Source of the DNA: an uncultured Endomicrobiia bacterium
GTDB taxonomy: Bacteria > Elusimicrobiota > Endomicrobiia > Endomicrobiales > Endomicrobiaceae
Direction: 5' to 3'
Assembly: GCA_938040055.1 (NCBI GenBank)
Contig: CALHWY010000013.1
Coordinates: 1 to 64,000 of the forward strand
Length of the DNA stretch: 64,000 nt
Part shown: piece by piece, positions 50,528-59,664 of the stretch
How positions within the stretch are numbered: the stretch's first letter is position 1
Layout of the letters: each line of letters begins with the position of its first letter
Notes under the pieces: generated by a model
The model's input: only the letters and a program-made list of their open reading frames with translations
Databases searched by the model: none
Told to the model about the DNA's origin: nothing
Made by a program: the position numbers and the translations under genes

Positions 50528-51886
50528 ATGAAACTGTTCGGAACCGACGGCATCAGAGGCGATTCCTGCGGATTTCCGTTTGACGACAGATCTTTGTTTG
50601 TCATAGGAAAATCCGTGGCTGAAACTCTCGGCCGCAAAAAGAGCATTCTGATAATAAGAGATACCAGAGAATCCGGAAAAAGAATACAGAAAGCGCTTGC
50701 AAAAGGGATTGTGAGCGCCGGCGCGGACATTGTTTTCGGCGGGGTGATGCCTACTCCCGCGGCTTCTTTTCTTCTTTCGGGCGGCGAGTATTGCGCCGCG
50801 ATAGTGATTTCCGCTTCCCATAATCCTTACAGAGACAACGGCATAAAAATATTCGATTCAAAGGGGCTGAAACTTACGGATAAAGCCGAGGCAGGAATTG
50901 AAAAAAAGATAAATAAATATTTTTCCGGCGGATTTAGCGAAGTAAAAATAAGAATAGACAAAAAAGAGCAAAAAAGTCTGCTGAAAAGTTATGAAAAGTT
51001 TTTGGCTGACAGCTTCGGCCCGGGAACTTTGAAAGGAAAAACCATCGTCATAGACTGCGCGAACGGCGCGGCCGGCACAAGCGCTTCGGAAGTTTTAAAA
51101 AAGCTGGGGGCGAGGCTTATTGTCTTAAATGATAAACCCGACGGAAGAAATATTAACAAAAACTGCGGCGCTCTCCACCCCGAAAAAGCCGCGAAAACCG
51201 TTAAAAAGCGTAAAGCGTTCTGCGGTTTTTGTTTTGACGGGGACGGCGACAGGCTGATATGCATCGATGAAAACGGCGCGGTCAGAGACGGCGACTTTTT
51301 TCTCGGCTCTATGGCAAAATATTTAAAGAGCAAAAAGAAACTTAAAAATAATGTTCTTGTCACCACGGTTATGGCCAATATAGGGCTTGTTAAAGCTATG
51401 GAAAAGGCCGGCGTCAAAGTCATAACCGCGAAAGTCGGTGACAGATATGTTCTTGAAGAGATGAAAAGATGCAAAGCGTCTCTCGGGGGGGAGCAGTCGG
51501 GGCATTTTATTTTCAAGGATTTTTTAAGCACCGGCGACGGCCTTTTAAGCGCCGTCAGGCTGCTTGCGGCTTTAAATGAGAAAAATGAGACTATGTCTTC
51601 AATGTTCTCCGGAATCGAAAAATTTCCGCAGGTTCTGGTAAATAAGGCGGTGAAAAATAAAATTCCGCTTGAGAATCTCCCGGAAACTTCTTCAATGGTA
51701 AAATTTTATGAAGACAAACTCGGGGACGAAGGCAGAATAGTCGTGAGATATTCCGGAACGGAAAACCTTCTCAGGGTTATGGTTGAAGGAAAGCGGGCGG
51801 GCGAAATAAAGAAAATGGCAAAAAATATAATATCCTGCGCGGATAAGGAAATTTCAGGAAAAAACAATGATCAAACTCGGCGTTAA
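50528..51886 (+). CDS. glmM: Phosphoglucosamine mutase
   Basis: 452 residues. Converts glucosamine-6-phosphate to glucosamine-1-phosphate for UDP-GlcNAc. FGTDGIRG at the start, catalytic Ser97 in SASHNP, metal loop DGDGDR (about 237-242), sugar-binding GGEQSGHFIF and phosphate-binding RYSGTENLLRVMVEG near the end. With cdaA upstream and glmS downstream it joins c-di-AMP signalling and cell-wall precursor supply; GlmM inhibits CdaA in some Firmicutes. Overlaps pdxJ by 20 nt. Confidence 0.96.
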   Translation: MKLFGTDGIRGDSCGFPFDDRSLFVIGKSVAETLGRKKSILIIRDTRESGKRIQKALAKGIVSAGADIVFGGVMPTPAASFLLSGGEYCAAIVISASHNPYRDNGIKIFDSKGLKLTDKAEAGIEKKINKYFSGGFSEVKIRIDKKEQKSLLKSYEKFLADSFGPGTLKGKTIVIDCANGAAGTSASEVLKKLGARLIVLNDKPDGRNINKNCGALHPEKAAKTVKKRKAFCGFCFDGDGDRLICIDENGAVRDGDFFLGSMAKYLKSKKKLKNNVLVTTVMANIGLVKAMEKAGVKVITAKVGDRYVLEEMKRCKASLGGEQSGHFIFKDFLSTGDGLLSAVRLLAALNEKNETMSSMFSGIEKFPQVLVNKAVKNKIPLENLPETSSMVKFYEDKLGDEGRIVVRYSGTENLLRVMVEGKRAGEIKKMAKNIISCADKEISGKNNDQTRR

Positions 51887-52604
51887 CATAGACCATATCG
51901 CGACCCTCAGGCAGGCGAGAAAAGAAGATTTTCCAAGCATTATTGACGCGGCCGCTTTATGCGAAAAAGCAGGCGCCGACGGCATTACGGTGCATTTAAG
52001 AGAAGACCGCAGGCATATTCAGGATAAAGACGTTTACGGCTTAAGGGAGTCGCTGAGAACGAAACTGAATCTTGAAATGGCGGCAAATGAAGAAATCGTC
52101 AAAATCGCGCTTGACGTAAAACCAGATTTTGTTTGTCTTGTTCCTGAAAAAAGGCAGGAACTGACGACCGAAGGCGGGCTGGACGTTGCCGGACAGCGGG
52201 AAAAGCTTGGGGCAACAGTGGAAAGATTGAAAAACGCCTCAATAACAGTGAGTATGTTTATAGACGCCGACATCGCACAGGTAAAAGCCTGCGCCGCGGT
52301 TAATGCCGACTGCGTTGAAATACATACCGGGAAATACGCCGAATATTTTAAAAAGTTCGGAGCCGATTCTTTGCAGTTTAAAGCCGAGAACGGCAGAATC
52401 GCCGAAGCTGCCCGCTGCGCTCTGGAGCGAGGGCTTATACTCAACGCCGGACACGGATTGGATTATGACAATATTGAAAAAATATGCAAAGTGCCAGGCA
52501 TGAACGAATTCAATATAGGTTTTGCGATAATAGCGAAATCCGTCTTTACCGGGCTTGAAAAAGCCGTAAAAGAGATGAAAGATTTAATGGCAAAGTTTTA
52601 TTAA
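51867..52604 (+). CDS. pdxJ: Pyridoxine 5'-phosphate synthase
   Basis: 245 residues, normal length. Last step of DXP-dependent vitamin B6 synthesis, condensing aminoacetone phosphate and deoxyxylulose phosphate. Highly characteristic: LGVNIDHIATLRQARK, ITVHLREDRRHIQDKDV, CLVPEKRQELTTEGGLDV, EIHTGKYAEYF and LNAGHGLDYDNIEKI. Overlaps the glmM end by 20 nt. Confidence 0.97.
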   Translation: MIKLGVNIDHIATLRQARKEDFPSIIDAAALCEKAGADGITVHLREDRRHIQDKDVYGLRESLRTKLNLEMAANEEIVKIALDVKPDFVCLVPEKRQELTTEGGLDVAGQREKLGATVERLKNASITVSMFIDADIAQVKACAAVNADCVEIHTGKYAEYFKKFGADSLQFKAENGRIAEAARCALERGLILNAGHGLDYDNIEKICKVPGMNEFNIGFAIIAKSVFTGLEKAVKEMKDLMAKFY

Positions 52605-52615
52605 GAGGCTTTTGT

Positions 52616-53255
52616 GTGAATATTGAAGATATCAGAATATACCGTATGACTCATATTATGAATATTGCACATATTTTAAAATACGGGATTACTCATAAAA
52701 ATTCCAGAAATGCAAACGGAAACTATAAAGATATAGGTGATGTGAGTTTAATAAGCACAAGAGCGGACAGAACGGTATGGCATAGCCGGCAATCCGGACG
52801 GCGAAAGTATAGTATTAGGTGAATTTATCCCTTTTTATTTTGGCGTTAAAATGCCTATGCTGTATGTTGTGCAAAACGGGGCAATTTTGTAGAAAGCCCG
52901 ACGCGGCCGGGAGAAATCGTATATATGGTTTGCCGTCTTAATGATGTGATAAGCAAATATAAAAATTTCTATTTTTCGGACAATCATGCGACCGATTCTC
53001 TAACGTGCTTTTATAATTCGGATAAAATTTGTGATATTGCCGGCATAGTAAAGTGGAAGTTGGTTAAAGCGCCTTACTGGGGAGGTTCGGAGAACTTAGA
53101 CGTTAAACGTGAAAAACAGGCGGAATTTTTGATTCGCGGAGATGTTTCCGCGAAAGCGTTATACGAGAAATAAACGAATGGAGCGATAGAAAAAGAAGTA
53201 TGTTTTCAAATCAAAGATATATTGACATAGCTTTGGATAAAATCAAAACTTTACC
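52616..53255 (+). pseudogene. darT: Broken darT (DUF4433 DNA ADP-ribosyltransferase toxin)
   Basis: Reading three frames in turn rebuilds a DarT-like protein. Frame 1 (52616 to about 52783): RIYRMTHIMNIAHILKYGIT, then IGDVSLISTRADRTVW. Frame 2 (about 52784-52880): ESIVLGEFIPFYFGVKMPML and YVVQNG. Frame 3 (about 52880-53173): PGEIVYMVCRLNDVI, FSDNHATDSLTCFYNSDKI, YWGGSENLDVKREKQAEFLI and RGDV, including the conserved C-terminal Glu. A further stop breaks the tail. GTG start with AAGAGG. DarT modifies thymidines in single-stranded DNA; its antitoxin darG (macrodomain) is absent. At least two frameshifts, so inactive. Confidence 0.82.
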
Positions 53256-53273
53256 GTTTCAAGGAGTTCGGCA

Positions 53274-55106
53274 ATGTGCGGAATAGTAGGATATATCGGC
53301 GAAGAAAATGCCGCTGACATAATTTATAAAGGGCTTGAAAGACTTGAATACAGAGGATACGATTCCGCCGGAATAGCGGTTATCGACTGTGCCGGCGATT
53401 TGCAAATAAGGAGAAGCGTCGGAAAACTCAATAATTTGGGCGCCAATCTTATAAAAAATCCCATTTGCGGAAAAATCGGAATAGGGCATACCAGATGGGC
53501 TACCCACGGCAAACCTTCCGAGGACAATGCCCATCCGCATACGGATGAATCGGGAAACATTGTCATAGTTCATAACGGCATAATTGAAAATTACGCGCAG
53601 CTCAAGACGTCTTTGCAGAAAGAAGGGCACAGCTTTAAATCCGAAACCGATACGGAAGTGGTCGCCCATCTTATACAAAAATATTATAAAGGAAATATTC
53701 TAAATGCCGTACGCCGCGCCCTCAAAGATATAAAGGGTTCTTATGCATTGGGCATAGTAAGCAAAGACAATCCCGACCGAATCATCTGCGCCAGATTTGA
53801 CGCTCCCCTGATTATAGGAGCCGGAGAAAACGAAAATTTTATCGCTTCCGACATACCGGCTCTTCTGCCTTATACAAGAGATATGATTTTTCCGGAAAAC
53901 GGCGATATCGTTGAAATTACAAAAGGAAAAATAGCCGTTTCCGACAAAAACGGCAAGCCGCGCAAAAGAGAAGCGAAAAAAATTTTATGGGACGCGGTGC
54001 AGGCAGAAAAAGGCGGATATAAGCATTTTATGCTCAAAGAAATATTTGAGCAGCCGCGCGCAATAGAGGATACTTTCAGGGGAAGAATATACCCCGAAGA
54101 AGGCAAAGTTTATATAGAAGAAGCGAAGCTGGGAAAAGAATTTCTCAAAAAGACGGCAAGAATTTATATAGCCGCATGCGGAACTTCTTATTATGCCGGG
54201 CTTGTAGGAAAATTTTTAATAGAAAATTTTGCCCGTATCCCTGCGGAAGTCAATATAGCTTCCGAGTTCAGATACGGAGGCCCCGTAATCAATAAGAAAA
54301 CTCTTGTAGTCTTAATATCCCAGTCCGGAGAAAGCGCCGATACTCTGGCGGCGCTGAGGCTTGCCAAAAGAAAGGGCTGCAAAACTCTGGCCATATGCAA
54401 TGTCGTGGGTTCAAGCATAAGCAGAGAAGCCGACCATGTAGTTTATACCCATTGCGGTCCGGAAATAGGCGTAGCTTCGACGAAAGCGTTTACGGGACAG
54501 CTTACCGCTTTATACGTTCTGGCTTTGGACTGGGCGTCAAAAATGGAAACCGTATCCGGAGAAGAACTGAAAAAATATTTAAAAGAACTTTGGGCGATAC
54601 CCGTTAAAATCGGCGAATTTCTTAAAAGCGCCGATTCCGTAAACGAGATAGCGAAAATATTTGCCAATAAAAGAGATTTTCTATATCTGGGAAGAAATGT
54701 GAATTATCCCATAGCTCTTGAAGGCGCTTTGAAACTTAAAGAAATTTCCTATATTCACGCGGAAGGTTATTCTGCGGGGGAAATGAAGCACGGGCCGATA
54801 GCACTTATAGACGAGAGAATGCCTGTAGTCGCAATAGCGCCGAAGGGAAGAATGTACGAGAAAATACTTTCAAATATCGAAGAGGCAAAAGCGCGCGGCG
54901 GAACCGTTATAGCCGTCGTGAATGAAAAAGATACGGCCGTGAAAAAACAAAGCGATTACCAGATTGTGATTCCGGAGACGGACGAATATTTTTCGCCTCT
55001 TATTACCGTTATTCCTTTACAGCTTCTGGCCTATTATATAGCGGTTATTTTGGGCAGCGACGTCGATCAGCCGCGGAATTTGGCGAAATCCGTTACCGTC
55101 GAATAG
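53274..55106 (+). CDS. glmS: Glutamine-fructose-6-phosphate aminotransferase
   Basis: 610 residues. Makes glucosamine-6-phosphate from fructose-6-phosphate and glutamine. Cys2 of MCGIVGYIG is the glutaminase nucleophile; HTRWATHGKPS and HNGIIENY complete that domain. Two SIS isomerase domains follow (ACGTSYYAG, SQSGESADTLAALR, EGYSAGEMKHGPIAL), ending in QPRNLAKSVTVE. AAGGAG lies 8 nt before the ATG, inside the darT remnant. No glmS ribozyme is apparent upstream. Confidence 0.97.
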   Translation: MCGIVGYIGEENAADIIYKGLERLEYRGYDSAGIAVIDCAGDLQIRRSVGKLNNLGANLIKNPICGKIGIGHTRWATHGKPSEDNAHPHTDESGNIVIVHNGIIENYAQLKTSLQKEGHSFKSETDTEVVAHLIQKYYKGNILNAVRRALKDIKGSYALGIVSKDNPDRIICARFDAPLIIGAGENENFIASDIPALLPYTRDMIFPENGDIVEITKGKIAVSDKNGKPRKREAKKILWDAVQAEKGGYKHFMLKEIFEQPRAIEDTFRGRIYPEEGKVYIEEAKLGKEFLKKTARIYIAACGTSYYAGLVGKFLIENFARIPAEVNIASEFRYGGPVINKKTLVVLISQSGESADTLAALRLAKRKGCKTLAICNVVGSSISREADHVVYTHCGPEIGVASTKAFTGQLTALYVLALDWASKMETVSGEELKKYLKELWAIPVKIGEFLKSADSVNEIAKIFANKRDFLYLGRNVNYPIALEGALKLKEISYIHAEGYSAGEMKHGPIALIDERMPVVAIAPKGRMYEKILSNIEEAKARGGTVIAVVNEKDTAVKKQSDYQIVIPETDEYFSPLITVIPLQLLAYYIAVILGSDVDQPRNLAKSVTVE

Positions 55107-55138
55107 CATTCGCGAAAGACTTCAGAGTTAAGGCGGCA

Positions 55139-55165
55139 GGCCCGGCGGGCTTTATCCGTTTTTTG
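55139..55165 (+). terminator. Terminator candidate after glmS
   Basis: GCCC/GGGC stem with a very small loop (55140-55150), followed by TTTATCCGTTTTTT. The stem is short, so confidence is moderate; it lies 33 nt after the glmS stop. Confidence 0.45.
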
Positions 55166-55302
55166 CTTTTATGTCAGGTTTGCAGACGTTTAAGACTTTT
55201 GCCGCTTTGCGCCGCATGTTGTTTTTATCGCGGCGGCTTTTGCCGGTTTGAATTCCGGCGGCGCCGGGGCCGTTTTTGAAAATTGTTTTAAAAGGGTAAA
55301 AT

Positions 55303-55638
55303 ATGAACGTGGGCGTTGACATAGAAGAAGTAAAAAGATTTGAGAAATACGTCAAAGATAAAGATTATCTTGAACGGGTTTTCGCCGAAGACGAGATTTC
55401 TTACTGTATGCCGAAGAAAAATCCCGCGCAGCACCTTGCCGCGCGTTTTGCGGCCAAGGAAGCCGTATGGAAAGCGCTGAACACAAAAAATAAGAAACTT
55501 ATTATTACCGATATATCGGTAAAAAATACCTGCTCGGGCAAACCCGAAGTTTATATAAAAAACAGGAGATATGAAAAGATAGACGTTTCTTTATCGCATA
55601 CCGGCAAGTATGTGGTTGCGGTAGCGGTAGCTTTTTAA
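55303..55638 (+). CDS. acpS: Holo-[acyl-carrier-protein] synthase
   Basis: 111 residues. Transfers 4'-phosphopantetheine from CoA to acyl carrier protein. GVDIEEVKRFE with the Mg-binding Asp6, FAEDEISYC, AARFAAKEAVWKAL with the second metal ligand Glu, and the closing SLSHTGKYVVAVAV strand. Seven nt upstream of nnrD, a common pairing in bacteria. Confidence 0.96.
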   Translation: MNVGVDIEEVKRFEKYVKDKDYLERVFAEDEISYCMPKKNPAQHLAARFAAKEAVWKALNTKNKKLIITDISVKNTCSGKPEVYIKNRRYEKIDVSLSHTGKYVVAVAVAF

Positions 55639-55644
55639 ACGGTT

Positions 55645-56487
55645 ATGAACAGCAAAGATATAAAAAAGTTTGTCTTAAAACTTAAAAGAAACCCCGACAG
55701 CCATAAATACGATTACGGACATGTGCTTGTCATCGCCGGATCGGAGAGCATGCCTGGCGCGGGCGTTTTATGCTGCAACGGCGCCATGCGCGCCGGAGCG
55801 GGTCTTGTAACTTATGCCGCGGAAGAAGATTTTCTGTATAATGCCTGCTCTATGTCCCGTCCGGAGACAATGTTTTTTATCTACAGAAGCTCTTCCGATA
55901 TAGTTGAGTTTATAGAAAAAAGAAAAGTTTCGGCTGCGGTCATAGGCCCCGGTCTCGCCTGCGAAAAAACAGCGAGAAAGTTTATTGAAAAAATAATATA
56001 TTCGGTTGAGATTCCCGTGGTGCTTGACGCGTCGGCGATCTCCGTTTTTAACGGCAAATGCGCAAGGTTGAAAAAATCGAAAGCTAAACTTATACTGACG
56101 CCGCATGCCGGAGAGTTTTCAAAATTAACGGGACAGGATTCGGATTATGTGAAAAAAGACAAGGCTTTCGCGGCGGACAGATTTGCCGAAGATAATCTGC
56201 TGGTATGCGTTTTAAAAGGAAATAATACCGCCGTTTGCGACGGAGAAAATATATACGTCAACTATACCGGGACTCCTGCCATGGCGAAAGCGGGAAGCGG
56301 CGACGTGCTGGGCGGCATGATAGCGGCGTTTGCTTCCGTTGACTCCGATCTTTTTGAAGCCGCAAAATTTGCCGTATACATACACGGTCTCGCCGGAGAA
56401 GCCGCGGAGCGGGAAAAAGGAAGCGCAGGCGTCATCGCAAGCGATATCGTTGAAAACATCCCTTTTGTCATGAGGAGGCTTTTATGA
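55645..56487 (+). CDS. nnrD: ADP/ATP-dependent NAD(P)H-hydrate dehydratase
   Basis: 280 residues. Repairs hydrated NAD(P)H. Ribokinase-like fold: YGHVLVIAGSESMPGAGVLC, VIGPGLA, LDASAISVF, LTPHAGEFSKLTG and the GTPAMAKAGSGDVLGGMIAA anion-hole/active-site segment. The NnrE epimerase domain that is often fused at the N-terminus is absent and is not encoded nearby. Overlaps the M20 gene by 4 nt. Confidence 0.94.
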   Translation: MNSKDIKKFVLKLKRNPDSHKYDYGHVLVIAGSESMPGAGVLCCNGAMRAGAGLVTYAAEEDFLYNACSMSRPETMFFIYRSSSDIVEFIEKRKVSAAVIGPGLACEKTARKFIEKIIYSVEIPVVLDASAISVFNGKCARLKKSKAKLILTPHAGEFSKLTGQDSDYVKKDKAFAADRFAEDNLLVCVLKGNNTAVCDGENIYVNYTGTPAMAKAGSGDVLGGMIAAFASVDSDLFEAAKFAVYIHGLAGEAAEREKGSAGVIASDIVENIPFVMRRLL

Positions 56488-57629
56488 ATGCCGACGGCGA
56501 AATAATACGGATGCGGAGATATATACATAAGTATCCCGAAACGGGCGGCAATGAATTTAATACGGCGAAATTCATAGAAACCAAACTTAAAGAATATGCG
56601 ATACCTTCAAAACGCATAGGGAAGACCGGCGTCCTGGGCGTTTTGAAAGGGGGGCGTTGCGGGAAAACGGCCGCTTTAAGAGCCGATATGGACGCGCTGC
56701 CTGTGCAGGAAGACAATAAAATAGATTATAAATCCAAAAATGACGGCATTATGCATGCTTGCGGCCATGACGCGCATGTGGCTGTTATGCTCGGGGCGGC
56801 AAGAATGCTTGCCGGAAAAAAAGAGAAGCTGAAAGGCACCGTAAAGTTTTTGTTTCAGCCGAGCGAGGAAACATCTGACGGGGCTGAAAGTCTTATCAGA
56901 GGCGGGGCATTGAAAAAGCCGGCCGTGGACATGATATTGGGAATTCACGTGTGTCCTTGGATAAAATCCGGCAAGATAGGTCTGAAATACGGTGAAATGA
57001 TGTCTGCCGTAGATAAACTGAAAATCAATTTTGAAGGAGAGATAGCGCATGGAGCTTATCCTCATCTGGGCAAAGACGCGCTTGCCGCTGCCGCATCGTT
57101 TATAAACTCGGCGCAGCGGGTGGTTTCAAGAGAGGTGGATCCTGTGTCGCCTGTTGTTGTGACTTTCGGAAAAATAAATGGCGGCGACAGCTATAATATA
57201 ATATGCGAACATGTCAGCGTTGAAGGGACAGTGAGAACTCTGAATAATTCCGTAAGGAAATTCGTCAGAGAAAGCATTATACGAAAACTGAAAGCGGTCG
57301 AACTTGCTTACGGCGTCAAATACAAACTGGTTTATCAGGGAGTGGGAAGCGCGCTGATAAATAATAAAGAGATTACGAAATTCTGTCATAATACGGCGAA
57401 ACGGTTTTACGGCAAACAGGATGTCGTAATACTTGAAAAACCTTCAATGGGCGGAGAAGATTTTGCTGAATATCTCCGCGAAGTTCCCGGAAATTTTATT
57501 TACGTAGGAACCTCAAAAAATAAAGCCACTTCTTACCCGTGGCATCACAGCAATTTTAATATTGATGAAAGCGTTTTGCCCAAAGCCTGCAAATACATAG
57601 TTTATACAGTGGAAGAGTTTTTAAAATAA
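56484..57629 (+). CDS. M20D family amidohydrolase (N-acyl amino acid hydrolase type)
   Basis: 381 residues. Zinc or Mn enzyme cleaving N-acyl, N-acetyl or aromatic acyl amino acids. RRYIHKYPETGGNEF, ALRADMDALPVQE, HACGHDAHVAVMLGAA, FQPSEETSDGAESLI, AHGAYPHLGKDALAAAA and GGEDFAEYL are all present. Related to hippurate and N-acetyldiaminopimelate deacetylases; the substrate is not decided. A hairpin terminator follows about 100 nt later. Confidence 0.92.
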   Translation: MNADGEIIRMRRYIHKYPETGGNEFNTAKFIETKLKEYAIPSKRIGKTGVLGVLKGGRCGKTAALRADMDALPVQEDNKIDYKSKNDGIMHACGHDAHVAVMLGAARMLAGKKEKLKGTVKFLFQPSEETSDGAESLIRGGALKKPAVDMILGIHVCPWIKSGKIGLKYGEMMSAVDKLKINFEGEIAHGAYPHLGKDALAAAASFINSAQRVVSREVDPVSPVVVTFGKINGGDSYNIICEHVSVEGTVRTLNNSVRKFVRESIIRKLKAVELAYGVKYKLVYQGVGSALINNKEITKFCHNTAKRFYGKQDVVILEKPSMGGEDFAEYLREVPGNFIYVGTSKNKATSYPWHHSNFNIDESVLPKACKYIVYTVEEFLK

Positions 57630-57725
57630 AATATCCCGGGATTACGGCAACAGAAAAAAAGCGGTTCCCGATAAATGTTTAAAAGCGTCTTCAATAAGAG
57701 CGCCGTATGCATCGGCAAATTAAAG

Positions 57726-57753
57726 AAAGCCCTGCTAAACGCCGGGCTTTTTT
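57726..57753 (+). terminator. Intrinsic terminator after the acpS-nnrD-M20 operon
   Basis: AAAGCCC (57726-57732) pairs with GGGCTTT (57744-57750), 11-nt loop, followed by TTT. Confidence 0.75.
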
Positions 57754-57765
57754 AATTTATATTAT

Positions 57766-57795
57766 TTGTTTTAAATACCGCAAAGCCTTTATAAT
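57766..57795 (+). promoter_or_regulatory. Orphan promoter with perfect -10 box
   Basis: TTGTTT (57766-57771), 18-nt spacer, TATAAT (57790-57795). No gene follows; the next good gene has its own promoter at 58637. See the non-coding entry that follows. Confidence 0.5.
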
Positions 57796-58636
57796 GTCTG
57801 CCGTATAAAACGTGAGTTCCCGTCTGTTTTTTATGAATTGAAATTTTCCGATTTTGCTTCCGGGCGCCGTTAAAAAAAAAGCGAAGTTTTTTATTTTTTG
57901 TTTTGCAGGGAGACAGCCGCTTTTCTTTGCGGATCTGAAATTATTAGTATTTTGTTTTCAGCCCTCTTTTTTCAATATTTTCGTTGAATTATTATGTGAT
58001 ATCCGGGTTCATAGCTGCATTTGGCAATTATATCCGGCGGTCCGGCCCCGCGGCGGCAGCCGGTTTGAATAAAACCCGTTTGCTGCATTATAAAATTAAT
58101 GTTTTAAAACAAATTTTGATATTTTCGGTTTTGTACGCTTTTATGAAAATGTTTATCGCCTTTTGCCGTCGGTATTCTCTTATGCCGGATCCGATTCCGT
58201 TTAATGCGGCTGCGATCCGGTCTGAAACCGGCGGCTGTGGCTTTGCGGAAAACCGTCTTGAAGTTTTTTGACGCGGTTATAAGAAATTATGCCGAAGATA
58301 TCGCCGCCAGCGTTAAATCCGCTATAAAAAACCATAATATTATGCCGGGCAAAAAAGGTTTGCCCCGCTTTTTTTAACGGTCCGCTTCCGATCTGAAAAA
58401 GCGTCAAAGCAAGCCCTTGGCGGGAAATAAGGGGAACGGCTTTTGGGAAAACGGCCGGAAGATTGAAAAAAGCGTTTGCGGATACGGCCGGAATAAAATA
58501 ATATAAGCCACGGTATATAAGCTTTCCGGTATTGCTTTTAAATATAAATAAAACGGGAACTTTTTCCTGAAAAAAATGTCATTGAAGCACCTTGTGTAAA
58601 ATAAAAAGCATTACAGCATAAATATTATTTATAAAA
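57796..58636 (+). other. Gene-free stretch of about 0.85 kb, possible non-coding transcript
   Basis: Lies between an orphan promoter and a hairpin terminator at 58347-58375, with no coding frame I can support. It does not match what I know of tmRNA, RNase P RNA, 6S or SRP RNA. It could encode an RNA of about 570 nt or be the remains of a gene whose control signals survive. Confidence 0.35.
58347..58375 (+). terminator. Hairpin terminator in a gene-free region
   Basis: GGGCAAA (58347-58353) pairs with TTTGCCC (58359-58365), loop AAAGG, then CGC and seven T. A good plus-strand terminator with no gene ending before it. Confidence 0.65.
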
Positions 58637-58665
58637 TTGAGCTTTATATTTAAAACTGGTATAAT
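58637..58665 (+). promoter_or_regulatory. Extended -10 promoter abutting the thiL start codon
   Basis: TTGAGC (58637-58642), 17-nt spacer ending in TGG, perfect TATAAT (58660-58665). Nine nt later comes the ATG at 58675, with no Shine-Dalgarno. Strong candidate for a leaderless transcript. Confidence 0.82.
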
Positions 58666-58674
58666 TTCCCGTAT

Positions 58675-59664
58675 ATGAAAAAAAATACTATGGCTTCGCT
58701 GGGCGAATTCGGTTTTATAGAGATGATAAAAAAAAGCTTTTCCGCAAACAGCGCGGACGGTAATATAACCGCCGGCATAGGAGACGACTGTTTTTGTTTT
58801 AAATCCGCAAAAGGCATTATTTGCGTGACCAAAGACATGCTGGTGGAAGACTCGCATTTCAGGCTTGACTGGATATCTCCGTATGAACTTGGCGAAAAAG
58901 CGGTTGAAGTAAATATAAGCGACATAGCCGCGATGGGAGCGGTTAAGCCGAAGTATGTTTTTATAGGTCTGGCCTGTCCGGCGAATACGCCTGCGGATTT
59001 TGTAAAAAAGCTTTACCGCGGAATAAAAAAAGCATGCGGCAGATGCGGCGCTTTTATCGCCGGCGGGGATACCGTAAGATCCGGCAAACTTGCGATATCG
59101 GTTACTGTTATAGGAGAGGGTTGCGGCAAAATAATAAAAAGAAGCGGAGCCCGCAACGGAGATTTGGTCGGGGTGACAAACTGTTTCGGAGATTCTGCGG
59201 CCGGTTTGGAACTGCTCACAAAATACGGAGCCGGCCATAAATATAATAAGGAACAGAAATATCTGATAAGAAAACACAATTCGCCGCGGGCGCGGTTACG
59301 GGAAGCTTGTGAAATAGCCGGATGCGCCACGGCGATGACGGACGCTTCCGACGGCCTTTATATCTCCGTGGGGCTACTTGCCGGAGGAGAAAAAAAAGGA
59401 GCCGATATTCATATTGACAGGATACCTTTATCCCGTCAGCTGAAAAAAATCGAGAAAAATCCTTTAAAGCGGACAAATCTCGCTCTGTACGGCGGCGAAG
59501 ATTTCGAACTTGTTTTTACAGTACACGCTTCAAAAGCAAGAACGTTAAAGGCAATTGTTCCGTCCGTTTCTTATATAGGCATAATCAACAATTGCGGAAA
59601 GGTCAGATATTTTAACAATGGAAAAGAAGAAAAAAGCGTATACTCCGGATTCAGGCATTTTTAA
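58675..59664 (+). CDS. thiL: Thiamine-monophosphate kinase
   Basis: 329 residues. Phosphorylates thiamine phosphate to thiamine pyrophosphate. SLGEFGFIEMIKK, GIGDDCFCF (usually GDDAA), DMLVEDSHFRLDW, KAVEVNISDIAAMGAVKPKY, GGDTVRSGKLAISVTVIGEG, TDASDGLYISVG and LYGGEDFELVFTV follow the family order. No riboswitch precedes it. First gene of a run with tsaE and tsaB; overlaps tsaE by 47 nt. Confidence 0.95.
   Translation: MKKNTMASLGEFGFIEMIKKSFSANSADGNITAGIGDDCFCFKSAKGIICVTKDMLVEDSHFRLDWISPYELGEKAVEVNISDIAAMGAVKPKYVFIGLACPANTPADFVKKLYRGIKKACGRCGAFIAGGDTVRSGKLAISVTVIGEGCGKIIKRSGARNGDLVGVTNCFGDSAAGLELLTKYGAGHKYNKEQKYLIRKHNSPRARLREACEIAGCATAMTDASDGLYISVGLLAGGEKKGADIHIDRIPLSRQLKKIEKNPLKRTNLALYGGEDFELVFTVHASKARTLKAIVPSVSYIGIINNCGKVRYFNNGKEEKSVYSGFRHF

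Noticed and set aside
53174..53273. glmS ribozyme upstream of glmS
   Set aside because: The interval is the tail of the darT remnant, shows none of the conserved ribozyme core that I know, and glmS has a normal ribosome binding site at 53260.
58560..58674. TPP riboswitch before thiL
   Set aside because: No conserved TPP-aptamer segments are visible, and the promoter abuts the start codon, leaving no room for a leader.
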